A stretch of DNA of 64,000 nt. Origin: a gamma proteobacterium symbiont of Stewartia floridana. Its GTDB lineage: Bacteria > Pseudomonadota > Gammaproteobacteria > Chromatiales > Chromatiaceae. The position numbers were made by a program, and so were the translations under genes. The notes below the pieces were generated by a model. It was not told the DNA's origin. It worked only from the letters and a program-made list of their open reading frames with translations, and did no database searches. Numbering within the stretch: position 1 is the stretch's first letter; each line of letters begins with the position of its first letter. Shown here in pieces: positions 18,197 to 27,518 of the stretch. The stretch is from the NCBI GenBank assembly GCA_003676145.1, contig NAUB01000023.1, forward strand, positions 124,001-188,000. Reading direction: 5' to 3'.

Positions 18197-18724
18197 ATGA
18201 AAAACGGGATACAACCGACGAACAGGGAGGTATTGGTCAGCGAACGGGATTTTATCGTCTCAAAAACCGATACCAAGGGGAGAATCGTCTACGCGAACAG
18301 GCTGTTCATGAAGATCAGTGGCTATCGGGAAGCAGAGTTGCTTGGCAAGCAACATAATCTGTTACGCCACCCGGATATGCCCCGTGGTGTGTTCCATCTG
18401 TTGTGGAGCAAGATCATGCAGGGCGAAGAGTGTTTTGCCTATATCAAGAATCTCTGCAAGAACGGCGATCACTACTGGGTACTGGCCAACGTCACACCGG
18501 ACTATGATCCGATGGATCAGATCAGCGGTTATTTTTCGGTGAGACGTAAACCGAGCAGAGAGGCGGTGGACTACTTTACCGGGCTCTATCAGCATATGCT
18601 GAGTAGAGAGACCAGTGCCGGGCCGAAAAATGCGGTTGCCGCCTCAACTGAGCTTTTGAACCAAGCCATAAACGACCAAGGGTTCGAGAACTATGAAACG
18701 TTTCTATTTGGCCACCAGACTTAA
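18197..18724 (+). CDS. Stand-alone Aer-type PAS sensor protein (first copy)
   Basis: 175-residue soluble protein with an Aer-type PAS domain (residues 10-125) and no signalling domain or membrane segment. It shares the Aer signature: [42 protein letters not shown] and [11 protein letters not shown]. The C-terminal 50 residues ([12 protein letters not shown]...[10 protein letters not shown]) resemble the tail of the second copy at 20214. The stop lies 32 bases inside the next gene, the CZB chemoreceptor, so the pair is almost certainly cotranslated. I infer that the PAS protein acts in trans on that receptor. A flavin cofactor is plausible by homology but not shown. Confidence 0.82.
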   Translation: MKNGIQPTNREVLVSERDFIVSKTDTKGRIVYANRLFMKISGYREAELLGKQHNLLRHPDMPRGVFHLLWSKIMQGEECFAYIKNLCKNGDHYWVLANVTPDYDPMDQISGYFSVRRKPSREAVDYFTGLYQHMLSRETSAGPKNAVAASTELLNQAINDQGFENYETFLFGHQT

Positions 18725-20144
18725 GATCTATGTTCTGTTCTTTGTCCTGCTGAGTATTGCATCCGTCTTCTCCTCATGGCTGGGTGAGGGCTATCACCAC
18801 TGGCAGTGGCTGTTTCCCCTGGGTTCGTTGATCGTTGCAGGCATTATCTCTCATCGTATGAAGATGCCATTCCTGGTAATGAAACAGACCGAGCATGTAC
18901 TCGACGAAATGCTCGATGGGCAGTTCTCCTCACGCATCACCCAAGTCCCCTGGATGGGTGAAGCCGGGCACATCGCCTGGAATCTGAATGAATCTCTTGA
19001 CCAGCTTGAGACCTTCTTTCGCGAGGTCAAAACCAGCTTTGAACTGGTGTCGCAAGGCCGTTACTATCGTCGCACCTTGCCCGCCGGGCTGCATGGTGAA
19101 CTGGCGAAGACCCTGCAGCGGATCAATAAATCCCTGGACGCGATGGCGGACAATGCCGCCTATATCATGCGCAACGAAAAGGCGGCTGAGCTGCAGGCGT
19201 TGAATACCAGCCAGACCATGAGCAATCTGCTGCTCAGCCAGCACGATCTGACCCGCATCACCGACGAAATGCAGAAGGTCTCCAATATCGCCACCGACAA
19301 CATGGAGAAGGCGCAGAACAGTCAGCTGGCGGTATCCCAGGTTGTGGAGGCACAGAACCGCACCCTGGGGATGATCGAACAGAGTCATCAGACGATGCGG
19401 CAACTCAACACCATGAGTGATGAGATCACCGGCATCCTGGGGATGATCAGCGAAATCGCAGACAAGACCAATCTGCTGGCGCTCAACGCATCAATCGAGG
19501 CGGCCCGCGCCGGGGAACATGGCAGAGGTTTTGCGGTGGTTGCGGATGAGGTGAAAAAACTGGCGGAAAGCACCAAAAAAGCCACCGACGAGATCCGGGA
19601 TGTGGTCAATACCTTCCAGAAGGAGACCGGGGTGATGCAGAGCAATTCCAACGAAATGCTCGACATGGCCAATGATGTGCAGACCTCTGTGGAGGCGATG
19701 AGCAGCAACTTCAATCAATTTGCACAACATGCACAGGACACCTACACCTCGGTCAATTTTGCCCACGACATCTGCTATGCCTCTCTGGTTAAGGTCGATC
19801 ACATGATCTATAAGCAGAAAGCCTATAAATCCTTCCACGCGGGTACCGACAACGACGATGCCAATGCGGTCAAGGTCGACCACCACAGCTGCCGCCTGGG
19901 CAAATGGTACTATGAAGGCTATGGAAAAGAGTCGTTTGGCCATCTGATCGCATTCAGAGAGCTGGAAGAGCCCCACAGCCAGGTTCACAACGCCGGCCAC
20001 AAGGCACTGGAGCTGCTTTCCAAGGATTGGCAGAAAGACCGAATACTGTTACAGCATATTCTCGAAAACTACCGGCATATGGAGGACGCCAGTGACCGCG
20101 TGATGGACCGCATCGACGCCATGATCACTGAAAAACACAGCTAG
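18693..20144 (+). CDS. Methyl-accepting chemotaxis protein with C-terminal zinc-binding CZB domain
   Basis: 483 residues. Two close membrane segments lie at about 10-55 with almost no periplasmic loop, so it has no classical ligand domain. A HAMP-like helical region follows. The signalling hairpin carries [43 protein letters not shown]. The C-terminal CZB domain has the Zn ligands: His in VKVDHMIYK, the HxxCxxGxWYxxG pattern ([14 protein letters not shown]), and His residues in [13 protein letters not shown] domains sense zinc or hypochlorous acid in other bacteria. The gene overlaps the upstream PAS gene, which probably supplies the sensing input. A second PAS gene follows 69 bases downstream. 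Confidence 0.88.
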   Translation: MKRFYLATRLKIYVLFFVLLSIASVFSSWLGEGYHHWQWLFPLGSLIVAGIISHRMKMPFLVMKQTEHVLDEMLDGQFSSRITQVPWMGEAGHIAWNLNESLDQLETFFREVKTSFELVSQGRYYRRTLPAGLHGELAKTLQRINKSLDAMADNAAYIMRNEKAAELQALNTSQTMSNLLLSQHDLTRITDEMQKVSNIATDNMEKAQNSQLAVSQVVEAQNRTLGMIEQSHQTMRQLNTMSDEITGILGMISEIADKTNLLALNASIEAARAGEHGRGFAVVADEVKKLAESTKKATDEIRDVVNTFQKETGVMQSNSNEMLDMANDVQTSVEAMSSNFNQFAQHAQDTYTSVNFAHDICYASLVKVDHMIYKQKAYKSFHAGTDNDDANAVKVDHHSCRLGKWYYEGYGKESFGHLIAFRELEEPHSQVHNAGHKALELLSKDWQKDRILLQHILENYRHMEDASDRVMDRIDAMITEKHS

Positions 20145-20213
20145 GACCGGATAGCACTATGCCGGCCAGCCCGCTGTGTCTGATAAGCGCCTGACCAGGC
20201 GCGGGGAGTTTCC

Positions 20214-20738
20214 ATGAAACCCAATGTCACACCGACGACCAGGGAGATCATCATGGATGAGAACGATTTCATCGTCTCAAAGACGGACCTCAAGGGACGG
20301 ATCACCTATGCCAACCGGATCTTTATGAAGATTGCCGGTTATGCGGAGCATGAACTGTTGAATGTTCAGCACAACATCATCCGCCATCCCGACATGCCAC
20401 GCGGGGTATTCCGGCTGCTTTGGAACGTTATCGAGTCAGGTCAGGAGTGCTTCGCCTATGTGAAGAACATGGCTAAGAGCGGCGACTACTATTGGGTATT
20501 TGCCAATGTCACAGCCGACTATGACCAGAATGGCAAGCCCATCGGCTATTTTTCGGTACGCCGCAAACCCAGCCGCGCCGGTATCGAAGCCATCACCCCG
20601 ATCTACCAGGAGATGATGCGCATCGAACAGCAGTCGGGCCCGGCAAATGCCCCCGATGCCTCACTCGAGTGGCTGCAGGGTGTACTACAGAGCAAGGGTA
20701 CAAGCTATGAGGAGTTTATCCATACCCTGGGTGGCTAA
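20214..20738 (+). CDS. Stand-alone Aer-type PAS sensor protein (second copy)
   Basis: 174-residue paralogue of the protein at 18197, of nearly equal length and collinear: [54 protein letters not shown] and [11 protein letters not shown]. The tail also matches (QSGPANAPDASLEWLQGV...SYEEFIHTLGG). One visible difference is KSGDYYWV where the first copy and Aer have KNGDHYWV. It follows the CZB receptor by 69 bases. Tandem duplication around the receptor gene is the simplest explanation. It may compete with or complement the first copy; that is inference. Confidence 0.82.
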   Translation: MKPNVTPTTREIIMDENDFIVSKTDLKGRITYANRIFMKIAGYAEHELLNVQHNIIRHPDMPRGVFRLLWNVIESGQECFAYVKNMAKSGDYYWVFANVTADYDQNGKPIGYFSVRRKPSRAGIEAITPIYQEMMRIEQQSGPANAPDASLEWLQGVLQSKGTSYEEFIHTLGG

Positions 20739-20932
20739 AGGCATTTGACCAGCGGTAATACTGAACATTATTTAATAATTTTTATTTATTAAAAACAGTT
20801 AGTTAGATAGAAAAACAGGTCCTCAAACAGGCTCAGAACCATCAAGATTTGAGTAAACCAGTCGCTAACCCGGACTGAGCAACAACTCTTGTGGGCCTGG
20901 ACCAGCCTGGTCTTACCCGGCAGACGAACAAC

Positions 20933-23893
20933 ATGGATAGCCGAATAAACGACAATTTCAGCAATGCTCTGGCTGACGCCATTCTGCAAACCACAGAAGA
21001 TGGCATCCTGATCACAGACAACTCAGGCCGGGTCCTCCGTCACAACCCCCGCTTCAGCGAATTGTGGCGCTTAAACGGCGCACTGACAGACGAAACAATC
21101 CTGGATGACATTCTGGAACATCTGCTGGCACAGGTAACCAATCAGCAGAGATTTCTCGACAACTTGGAGCTCTACCAAAATCAACCGACCATAAAGGCCT
21201 TTGACAGCCTCCATCTGAAGGATGGTCGGGTCTACGAACAGTTCAGCCAACCCATGTACAGCAATGGGGAGGTGGTTGCCCGGGTCTGGAGCTTCCGGGA
21301 TCTGACCCTCGCCGAGCGGGTGCAAAAAGAGCTCTACAAAGAGACCAGTTTCCGGATGGCCATTCTCAACACCCTGCCCGATCTGATCTGGTTGAAGGAT
21401 AGCCAGGGCATCTATCTCGCCTGTAATGACAGATTCGAGGATTTCTTCGGCGCCAGGGAGATGGAGATCGTTGGCAAGAGCGATTATGACTTTGTCGAAA
21501 AGGATTTGGCCGATTTTTTCCGGCAGCATGACAGAATCGCCATGCAGAAGGGTGGCCCGTCCGTCAACGAGGAGTGGATAACCTTTGCCAATGATGGCCA
21601 CAAAGAGCTGCTGGAGACCACCAAGACGCCCCTTTACAACCACCAGCAAAAACTCATTGGCATTCTCGGCATCGGCCACAACATCACTGAGCGGAGAACT
21701 GCTGAAGAGCGCCTGAGAGAGTCCGAGGAGCGTCTGTCGCTTGCCATGCGTGGCGCCAATGACGGGCTTTGGGACTGGAACCTGCTGAATAACGAGATCT
21801 ACTACTCGCCACGCTGGAAAGAGATGCTCGGTTTCCAAAATGATGAGCTGCCGAACCATCTGGATACCTGGAAGCGCCTGGTACACCCGGAGGATAAGGA
21901 TCGTGTTCTGCAAGAGGTCATGAGCTTTGTCACAGGTGACACGGAAGCGCTGGAGATCGAGATGCGCATGCACCACAAGAAAGGGCATGACATATACATA
22001 CTCTCCCGCGCCATCCGTCTCTACCAGGAAGCGGATGGCAGGCCGGTGCGGCTGGTCGGTACCCATGTGGACATCACCGAGCGCAAGCGTGCCGAAATCC
22101 ATGATGAAAGAAACGCTGAAATCCTCGAGATGATCGCGATCGGCAAACCGGCCGCAGAAATCTACGATGCCATCGCCCTGATGTATGAAGCGCGACATCC
22201 GGGGATGCGCTGCTCACTGCTGGAACTGCACAAGGGCAGACTTCTGCATGGTGGCGCACCGAGCATGCCAAAGGCCTACTGTGATGCGGTACACGGCCTG
22301 GAATTCGGCCCGGACATCGGCTCCTGCGGCACCTCGACCTACACCGGCCGTCGGGTGATTGTCGAGGACATTGCAACCGACCCGAAGTGGGCGACCATCC
22401 GGGATGCGGCGCTGCCCCACGGCATGCGATGCTGCTGGTCGGAACCGATCAAAAGCTCTGCCGGAAAGGTGCTGGGTGCATTCGGCATGTACTATGACCA
22501 CATAGCGTCTCCCAATGAGGAGGAGTCCAACGATCTGAAAGCGGCAGCACGACTGGCGAGTATCGTCATGGAGCGGGACCAGAACCAAAAGCGCATTCAT
22601 CAGCTGGCCTATACCGATGAGCTGACCGGCCTGGCCAGCCGGCCCCACTTCTTTCAGTTCCTGGATGAGATGATCAAAACCTCGAAACGTCATCAGCGCC
22701 GTTTCAGTCTGCTCTACATCGATCTGGACAACTTCAAGAATGTGAATGACAGCCTGGGACATCACGTGGGTGACGAGTTACTCAAGGTGATTGCACAAAG
22801 GCTCAAGTCACTTGGCCGGGATGTGGATTTCGTCGCCCGCCTGAGTGGCGATGAATTCTGTATCCTGCTGGACGACGTATCCGATGACTACACAACCGCC
22901 AATCTGGCGAAACGTTGCCTGGAAAGGATCGCCCAACCGCTGCAGCTCTCCTCCCGCTGGCACACCCCGGCCTGCAGTATCGGTATCGCCCACTATCCCG
23001 ATGACGGCACCGATGCCTCGATGTTGCTGAAGGCGGCGGACACCTCCCTGTATGCGGCCAAAGAGCATGGCAAAAACCGCTTCGCATTCTATAACCAGGA
23101 GCTGACCCGCAAGGCCGAGTACCGGTTTCAGTTTGAACAGTATCTGCGCGAAGCCATCGATAACGAGCAGCTGACCCTGGTCTATCAGCCGCAACTCAAT
23201 CTGACCACCGGACAGATCATTGGGGTGGAGGCTCTCTGCCGTTGGCACCACCCGGTGATGGGGCAGATTCCACCCACCGAATTCATCCAGGTCGCGGAGC
23301 AGATCGGCATGATCAAACCGCTGACCAAAACCATTCTCTGTGATGCCTGCCGACAGGCGGTAAGCTGGCAGAAGCAGGGGCTGCCACTGTTGCGCCTATC
23401 GGTGAACATCTCCCCCTCCCACTTTCTCGACGAACAACTGGTGACCCTGATCGATCAGGTACTGCTTGAGACCAACATGGATCCGACACTGCTTGAGCTG
23501 GAGGTCACGGAAACAGCGGTCCAGACCGACCAGGAGAACATCGCTATCTTCAGTCGCCTCAAGGAGTCGGGCATTCAGATCGCCATCGATGACTTCGGTA
23601 CCGGCTACTCCTCCATCGCCTCACTCAAGCATCTGAAAGTGGACAGCCTGAAGATCGATAAATATTTCATCAACGATATGCTGCTGGACAAGAAAACCCA
23701 GTACCTGGTCAATACGATGATCGAGATGGGTCATAATCTCGGCCACACCATCGTCGCCGAAGGTATCGAGACCAGAGCTCAGATGGAGTTACTCAAGCAG
23801 TTGAACTGCGACACCGCACAAGGCTATCTGTTCAGCAGACCAGTGACGGCTGAACAGATACCCAAGCTGATCCTCAACGGCATCCCCACATGA
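20933..23893 (+). CDS. PAS-PAS-PAS-GAF-GGDEF-EAL cyclic-di-GMP signalling protein
   Basis: About 986 residues, apparently soluble. Order: a PAS (residues about 10-120), a second PAS (about 140-260, LPDLIWLKDSQGIYLACNDRFEDFFG), a PAS_3-like domain (about 270-385, NDGLWDWNLLNNEIYYSPRWKEMLGF), GAF (about 400-550), GGDEF and EAL. The GGDEF loop reads SGDEF, a form that can be active. EAL has the catalytic EALCRW, DDFGTGYSSI and VAEGIET motifs, so phosphodiesterase activity is likely. Both activities, or GGDEF as a GTP-sensing module, are possible. I chose the ATG at 20933; the frame also opens at a GTG at 20891, and neither has a strong ribosome site. The 194-base gap before it holds nothing I recognise. 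Confidence 0.9.
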   Translation: MDSRINDNFSNALADAILQTTEDGILITDNSGRVLRHNPRFSELWRLNGALTDETILDDILEHLLAQVTNQQRFLDNLELYQNQPTIKAFDSLHLKDGRVYEQFSQPMYSNGEVVARVWSFRDLTLAERVQKELYKETSFRMAILNTLPDLIWLKDSQGIYLACNDRFEDFFGAREMEIVGKSDYDFVEKDLADFFRQHDRIAMQKGGPSVNEEWITFANDGHKELLETTKTPLYNHQQKLIGILGIGHNITERRTAEERLRESEERLSLAMRGANDGLWDWNLLNNEIYYSPRWKEMLGFQNDELPNHLDTWKRLVHPEDKDRVLQEVMSFVTGDTEALEIEMRMHHKKGHDIYILSRAIRLYQEADGRPVRLVGTHVDITERKRAEIHDERNAEILEMIAIGKPAAEIYDAIALMYEARHPGMRCSLLELHKGRLLHGGAPSMPKAYCDAVHGLEFGPDIGSCGTSTYTGRRVIVEDIATDPKWATIRDAALPHGMRCCWSEPIKSSAGKVLGAFGMYYDHIASPNEEESNDLKAAARLASIVMERDQNQKRIHQLAYTDELTGLASRPHFFQFLDEMIKTSKRHQRRFSLLYIDLDNFKNVNDSLGHHVGDELLKVIAQRLKSLGRDVDFVARLSGDEFCILLDDVSDDYTTANLAKRCLERIAQPLQLSSRWHTPACSIGIAHYPDDGTDASMLLKAADTSLYAAKEHGKNRFAFYNQELTRKAEYRFQFEQYLREAIDNEQLTLVYQPQLNLTTGQIIGVEALCRWHHPVMGQIPPTEFIQVAEQIGMIKPLTKTILCDACRQAVSWQKQGLPLLRLSVNISPSHFLDEQLVTLIDQVLLETNMDPTLLELEVTETAVQTDQENIAIFSRLKESGIQIAIDDFGTGYSSIASLKHLKVDSLKIDKYFINDMLLDKKTQYLVNTMIEMGHNLGHTIVAEGIETRAQMELLKQLNCDTAQGYLFSRPVTAEQIPKLILNGIPT

Positions 23894-23934
23894 TGGCTGA
23901 GCGGCTATCCATCTGATCGGTATAACCCGTCGGA

Positions 23935-24285
23935 TTAATTTTGATGAGGCTCCATCGAGATAATCCTGAAATGGTTGTCACGCCCCTTTTTCAGGGTGAA
24001 ATGGACCTGGTCGCCGGCCTTGAACCGGCTAAGATCGACCCGCTTGGTCACCGGCAGATCCATGGTCATCTCCGGCCACTTCAGCGAAGGGATCGGCTCA
24101 TGAGTGAGGTTGACCATTTTCTTCTCTGCATCCACCTGATGCAGAACCCCCATACCCATCGCCTGATTGGCGTCACCAGACATCATAGAATGGTCATGCA
24201 TGGCGTGATCACCATGATTTGCAGCAAAGGCCGCCGCTTGAAACAACAGCCCGATCATCAACAGAGTGATACTTTTGATCGACAT
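23935..24285 (-). CDS. cusF: Periplasmic copper/silver-binding protein, CusF-like
   Basis: About 116 residues with a signal peptide (SIKSITLLMIGLLFQAAAFA). A His/Met-rich mature N-terminus (HGDHAMHDHSMMSGD) precedes an OB-fold CusF domain. The key metal ligands are visible: PSLKWPEMTMDLPV supplies the Trp and two Met residues, with a His upstream (LTHEP) as in CusF. CusF carries Cu(I)/Ag(I) to the CusCBA exporter. The ATG at 24285 is eight bases after AGAGG; the alternative at 24291 overlaps the cusA stop (ATGA). It is the last gene of the efflux operon. Confidence 0.88.
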   Translation of the reverse strand: MSIKSITLLMIGLLFQAAAFAANHGDHAMHDHSMMSGDANQAMGMGVLHQVDAEKKMVNLTHEPIPSLKWPEMTMDLPVTKRVDLSRFKAGDQVHFTLKKGRDNHFRIISMEPHQN

Positions 24286-24287
24286 TT

Positions 24288-27200
24288 TCATACCTCTTGA
24301 GGTTGTTGGGATAACTCTTTATCCCGAGTGGAATCTGCGGCCGAGAGGGGTAGCCTCCGGGACTCCCAGATCAGATAGATAACCGGAATCACGATCAAGG
24401 TCATGACGGTGGTGCTGAGCATCCCCCCCACCATCGGCAGGGCAATGCGTCGCATCACATCCGATCCGGGACCCTCGGTAAAAAAGATCGGCAAGAGACC
24501 GGCGATGATCACCGACACGGTCATCAGTTTCGGACGCACCCGACGCACCGCCCCCGCCATGATGGCGGCAAACAGGGTCTTGTGGTCCACCGGTGGAAGA
24601 TGACGCACCTGCTGATCGATATAGATCAGCATCACCACCGCCGTCTCCACCGCAATGCCTCCCAGGGCGATGAAACCGACGGCGACCGCGACAGAGAGGT
24701 TGTAGCCGGCCAGATAGACCGCCCACAGGCCACCCACCAGACCGAACGGCAGCGCCATCATCACCATCAGGGTTCGGTCCGTACGACCGAAATGGATCAT
24801 CAGCAATACCAGGATGATCGCCACCGCAGCGGGTATTGCAACCCGCAGTCGCTCCCGCGCCTCGAGCATCTGCTCATACTGCCCGGACCAGGTGACGGCA
24901 TAGCCCGGCGGCAGGTCGACCTGCTCGGCCACCCGCATCCGCGCCTCATCCACATAGCTGCCGATATCCCGCTTGTCGATGTCGACGAACACCCAGCCGG
25001 TCAGGCGGGCATCCTCGGATTTGATCATCGGCGGCCCCGGGGCATATTCGATGGTCGCCACCTCCCCCAACGGAATGTGCATGCCGCTTGGGGTCGGCAC
25101 CAGGATGTCAGAGAGCTGATGTATCGATTCCCGGAAAGGCCGGTCGTAGCGCAACATGATGTTGTAGCGCTCCCGTCCCTGCACGCTCTCGGCAACCTTC
25201 ATACCTCCGAGCGCGGTCTGGATGATGGATTGGAATAGGCCAAGATCGATATTGCGCCGCGCCAGCTCGTCGCGATTGGGGATGATCTCCAGATACTTGC
25301 CTCCGGTAACCCGGTCGGCAAAAGCGCTGCGGGTGCCAGGCACCTGTTTCACCACCGCTTCCACATCCAGCGCAATACGACCGATCTGATTCAGATCCTG
25401 ACCGGAGATTTTGATCCCCACCGGGGTGCGGATACCGGTTGAGATCATATCCATGCGGATCTTGATCGGATAGCCCCAGCTGTTGACCAGCCCGGGCAGC
25501 TTGACCCGCTCGTCGAGCTGTTTGGTCAAACTCTCCACCGTCATATCGGGCCGCCACTCGGATTTCGGCTTCAGACGTATCCAGCTTTCGATCATAGAGA
25601 TGGGTGCCGGGTCGGTCGCCGTATCAGCCCGACCCACCTTGCCGAATACCTGATCGACCTCCGGCAGGGTACGGATCAAGCGGTTGGTCTGCGCCAGCAC
25701 CTCTTTCGCCTTGGTGATCGAGACGCCCGGCAGGGTGGTGGGCATGTAGAGCAGTTCGCCCTCATACAGCGCCGGCATGAACTCGGTGCCCAGTTTGCTG
25801 TAGGGATACCAGAGACTTGCGATTCCGGCGATGGCAACGACCAGGGTAAAACCGCGCCACTTCATGGAAAACTGCAGAATCGGCTTATACAGCGCGACAA
25901 AGAAACGGTTCAGCGGATTACTCTCCTCGCGGAAGATGCGGCCGCGGATCAGCCACAGCATCAGGATCGGTACCAGGGTGACCGAGAGCAGAGAGGCGAA
26001 GGCCATCGCATAGGTTTTGGTGTAGGCCAGTGGAGAAAACAGGCGGAAGCTTTCACCCGTAAGGGCAAACACCGGCAGGAAGGATACGGTAATGATCAGC
26101 AGACTGAAGAACAGTCCGGGTCCCACCTCCTTGGCCGACTGCAGGATGGCGGCATTTTGCGCTTTACGTCCAACTGTCGCCGGCATATCGCTCAACCGCC
26201 GGTGCGCATTCTCCACCATTACGATGGAGGCATCCACCATCGCACCGATGGCGATGGCGATACCGCCGAGGGACATGATATTGGCGGTGATCCCCTGCGC
26301 CGACATCACCATGAACGCCCCCAGCACACCCAGTGGCAAGGTGATGATCGCAACAAAAGCGGATCGCACATGAAGCAGAAAGATGAAGCAGACCAGTGCA
26401 ACCACCAGCCCCTCTTCCAGCAGCTTGTGGTTCAGATAGTCGACCGCCCCCCGGATCAATGGTGCGCGATCGTAAACGGTCTGAATCTCAACCCCTGCCG
26501 GCAATCCCTGTTGCAGCGCCTGCAGCTTCTTCTCCAGCGCCTCAATCACATTCAGTGCATTCTCACCGGAGCGCATCACCACGATACCGCCGACCACCTC
26601 CCCCTCACCATTCAGCTCCACCAGACCCCGGCGCAACTCAGGCCCCTCGATCACCCGTGCCACATCGGTGAGCAGCACCGGGGTGCCGTTTCTTGCCTGC
26701 ACCACCACCCGCTGCAGATCCTCCAACGAGGTGATGTAACCCCGAGAGCGGATCATCAGCTCTGTCTCGGCACGTTCGATGACCCGACCACCAACCTCCA
26801 TACTGGCTGCCTTTACCGCCTCTCTCACCCGTATCAAGGGAATATCAAAGGCACGCAATCGGTTGGGATCGATCAGCACCTGATACTCACGCACGAAACC
26901 ACCGACCGAGGCCACCTCGGAGACCCCGGACACCGTGGCCAGCTCGAAGCGCAAGAACCAGTCCTGCAGGGCGCGCAGTTCCGCCAGGTCATGCTGGCCG
27001 CTGCGATCCAGCAACGCATACTGGTAGATCCAACCCACCCCAGTGGCATCCGGCCCCAATCGTGGGGTCGCGTTCTGCGGCAGATCCTTCTGCACCGTGG
27101 CCAGCGCCTCGGCCACCCGGCTCCTGGCCCAGTAGTCATCCACCCCGTCCTGAAAAATCACATAGACGAAGCTGGTACCGAACATGGAGAAGCCCCTTAC

Positions 27201-27494
27201 CGCCTCGGTCTTTGGCAATCCCAGCAGGGTTGCTGAGAGGGGGTAGGTGACCAGGTCTTCAACGATCTGCGGCGCCTGACCGGCAAAATCGGTGCGGATG
27301 ATCACCTGGGTATCCGACAGATCGGGGATCGCATCGAGCGGGGTGCGCTGCAGAGCAAGCAGCCCAGCCACCGCCAGGCCTGCGGTAAAGATCATTACGA
27401 TCAACTGGTTCTGAACCGACCAGGCGATCACCTTGGCAATAAACGAACGGGCAGGATCGTCCCCGACAATGGATTGCTGTTCAGACATCGGCAT
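24288..27494 (-). CDS. cusA: Heavy-metal RND efflux pump, CusA type
   Basis: 1068-residue inner-membrane proton antiporter with 12 predicted membrane helices in two repeats and two large periplasmic loops. It carries the HME-RND hallmarks RTPLDAIPDLSDTQVIIRT near the N-terminus and GRADTATDPAP in the periplasmic porter domain. The Met residues that relay Cu(I)/Ag(I) in CusA appear to be conserved: YMPTT, APISMIE and IRMDMISTGIRTPVG. This points to monovalent copper/silver rather than Co/Zn/Cd (CzcA). ATG at 27488, seven bases after GAGGAG, is a better start than 27494. It sits between cusB (24-base gap) and cusF. Confidence 0.94.
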   Translation of the reverse strand: MPMSEQQSIVGDDPARSFIAKVIAWSVQNQLIVMIFTAGLAVAGLLALQRTPLDAIPDLSDTQVIIRTDFAGQAPQIVEDLVTYPLSATLLGLPKTEAVRGFSMFGTSFVYVIFQDGVDDYWARSRVAEALATVQKDLPQNATPRLGPDATGVGWIYQYALLDRSGQHDLAELRALQDWFLRFELATVSGVSEVASVGGFVREYQVLIDPNRLRAFDIPLIRVREAVKAASMEVGGRVIERAETELMIRSRGYITSLEDLQRVVVQARNGTPVLLTDVARVIEGPELRRGLVELNGEGEVVGGIVVMRSGENALNVIEALEKKLQALQQGLPAGVEIQTVYDRAPLIRGAVDYLNHKLLEEGLVVALVCFIFLLHVRSAFVAIITLPLGVLGAFMVMSAQGITANIMSLGGIAIAIGAMVDASIVMVENAHRRLSDMPATVGRKAQNAAILQSAKEVGPGLFFSLLIITVSFLPVFALTGESFRLFSPLAYTKTYAMAFASLLSVTLVPILMLWLIRGRIFREESNPLNRFFVALYKPILQFSMKWRGFTLVVAIAGIASLWYPYSKLGTEFMPALYEGELLYMPTTLPGVSITKAKEVLAQTNRLIRTLPEVDQVFGKVGRADTATDPAPISMIESWIRLKPKSEWRPDMTVESLTKQLDERVKLPGLVNSWGYPIKIRMDMISTGIRTPVGIKISGQDLNQIGRIALDVEAVVKQVPGTRSAFADRVTGGKYLEIIPNRDELARRNIDLGLFQSIIQTALGGMKVAESVQGRERYNIMLRYDRPFRESIHQLSDILVPTPSGMHIPLGEVATIEYAPGPPMIKSEDARLTGWVFVDIDKRDIGSYVDEARMRVAEQVDLPPGYAVTWSGQYEQMLEARERLRVAIPAAVAIILVLLMIHFGRTDRTLMVMMALPFGLVGGLWAVYLAGYNLSVAVAVGFIALGGIAVETAVVMLIYIDQQVRHLPPVDHKTLFAAIMAGAVRRVRPKLMTVSVIIAGLLPIFFTEGPGSDVMRRIALPMVGGMLSTTVMTLIVIPVIYLIWESRRLPLSAADSTRDKELSQQPQEV

Positions 27495-27518
27495 CTCCTC
27501 TGTTCATCTTCAGCAACC

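Noticed and set aside
18693-18724. The overlap of the PAS and chemoreceptor genes considered as a frameshifted single Aer gene
   Set aside because: The PAS protein has its own conserved C-terminal tail, repeated in the second stand-alone PAS gene, and the receptor starts with its own membrane helix; two genes fit better.
22844-22858. SGDEF in the large PAS/GAF protein considered as a dead GGDEF site
   Set aside because: SGDEF differs only at the first Gly and is found in active cyclases; the rest of the domain is intact, so I do not call it degenerate.
26157-27236. 359-residue plus-strand open frame
   Set aside because: Antisense to cusA, which is conserved along its whole length.
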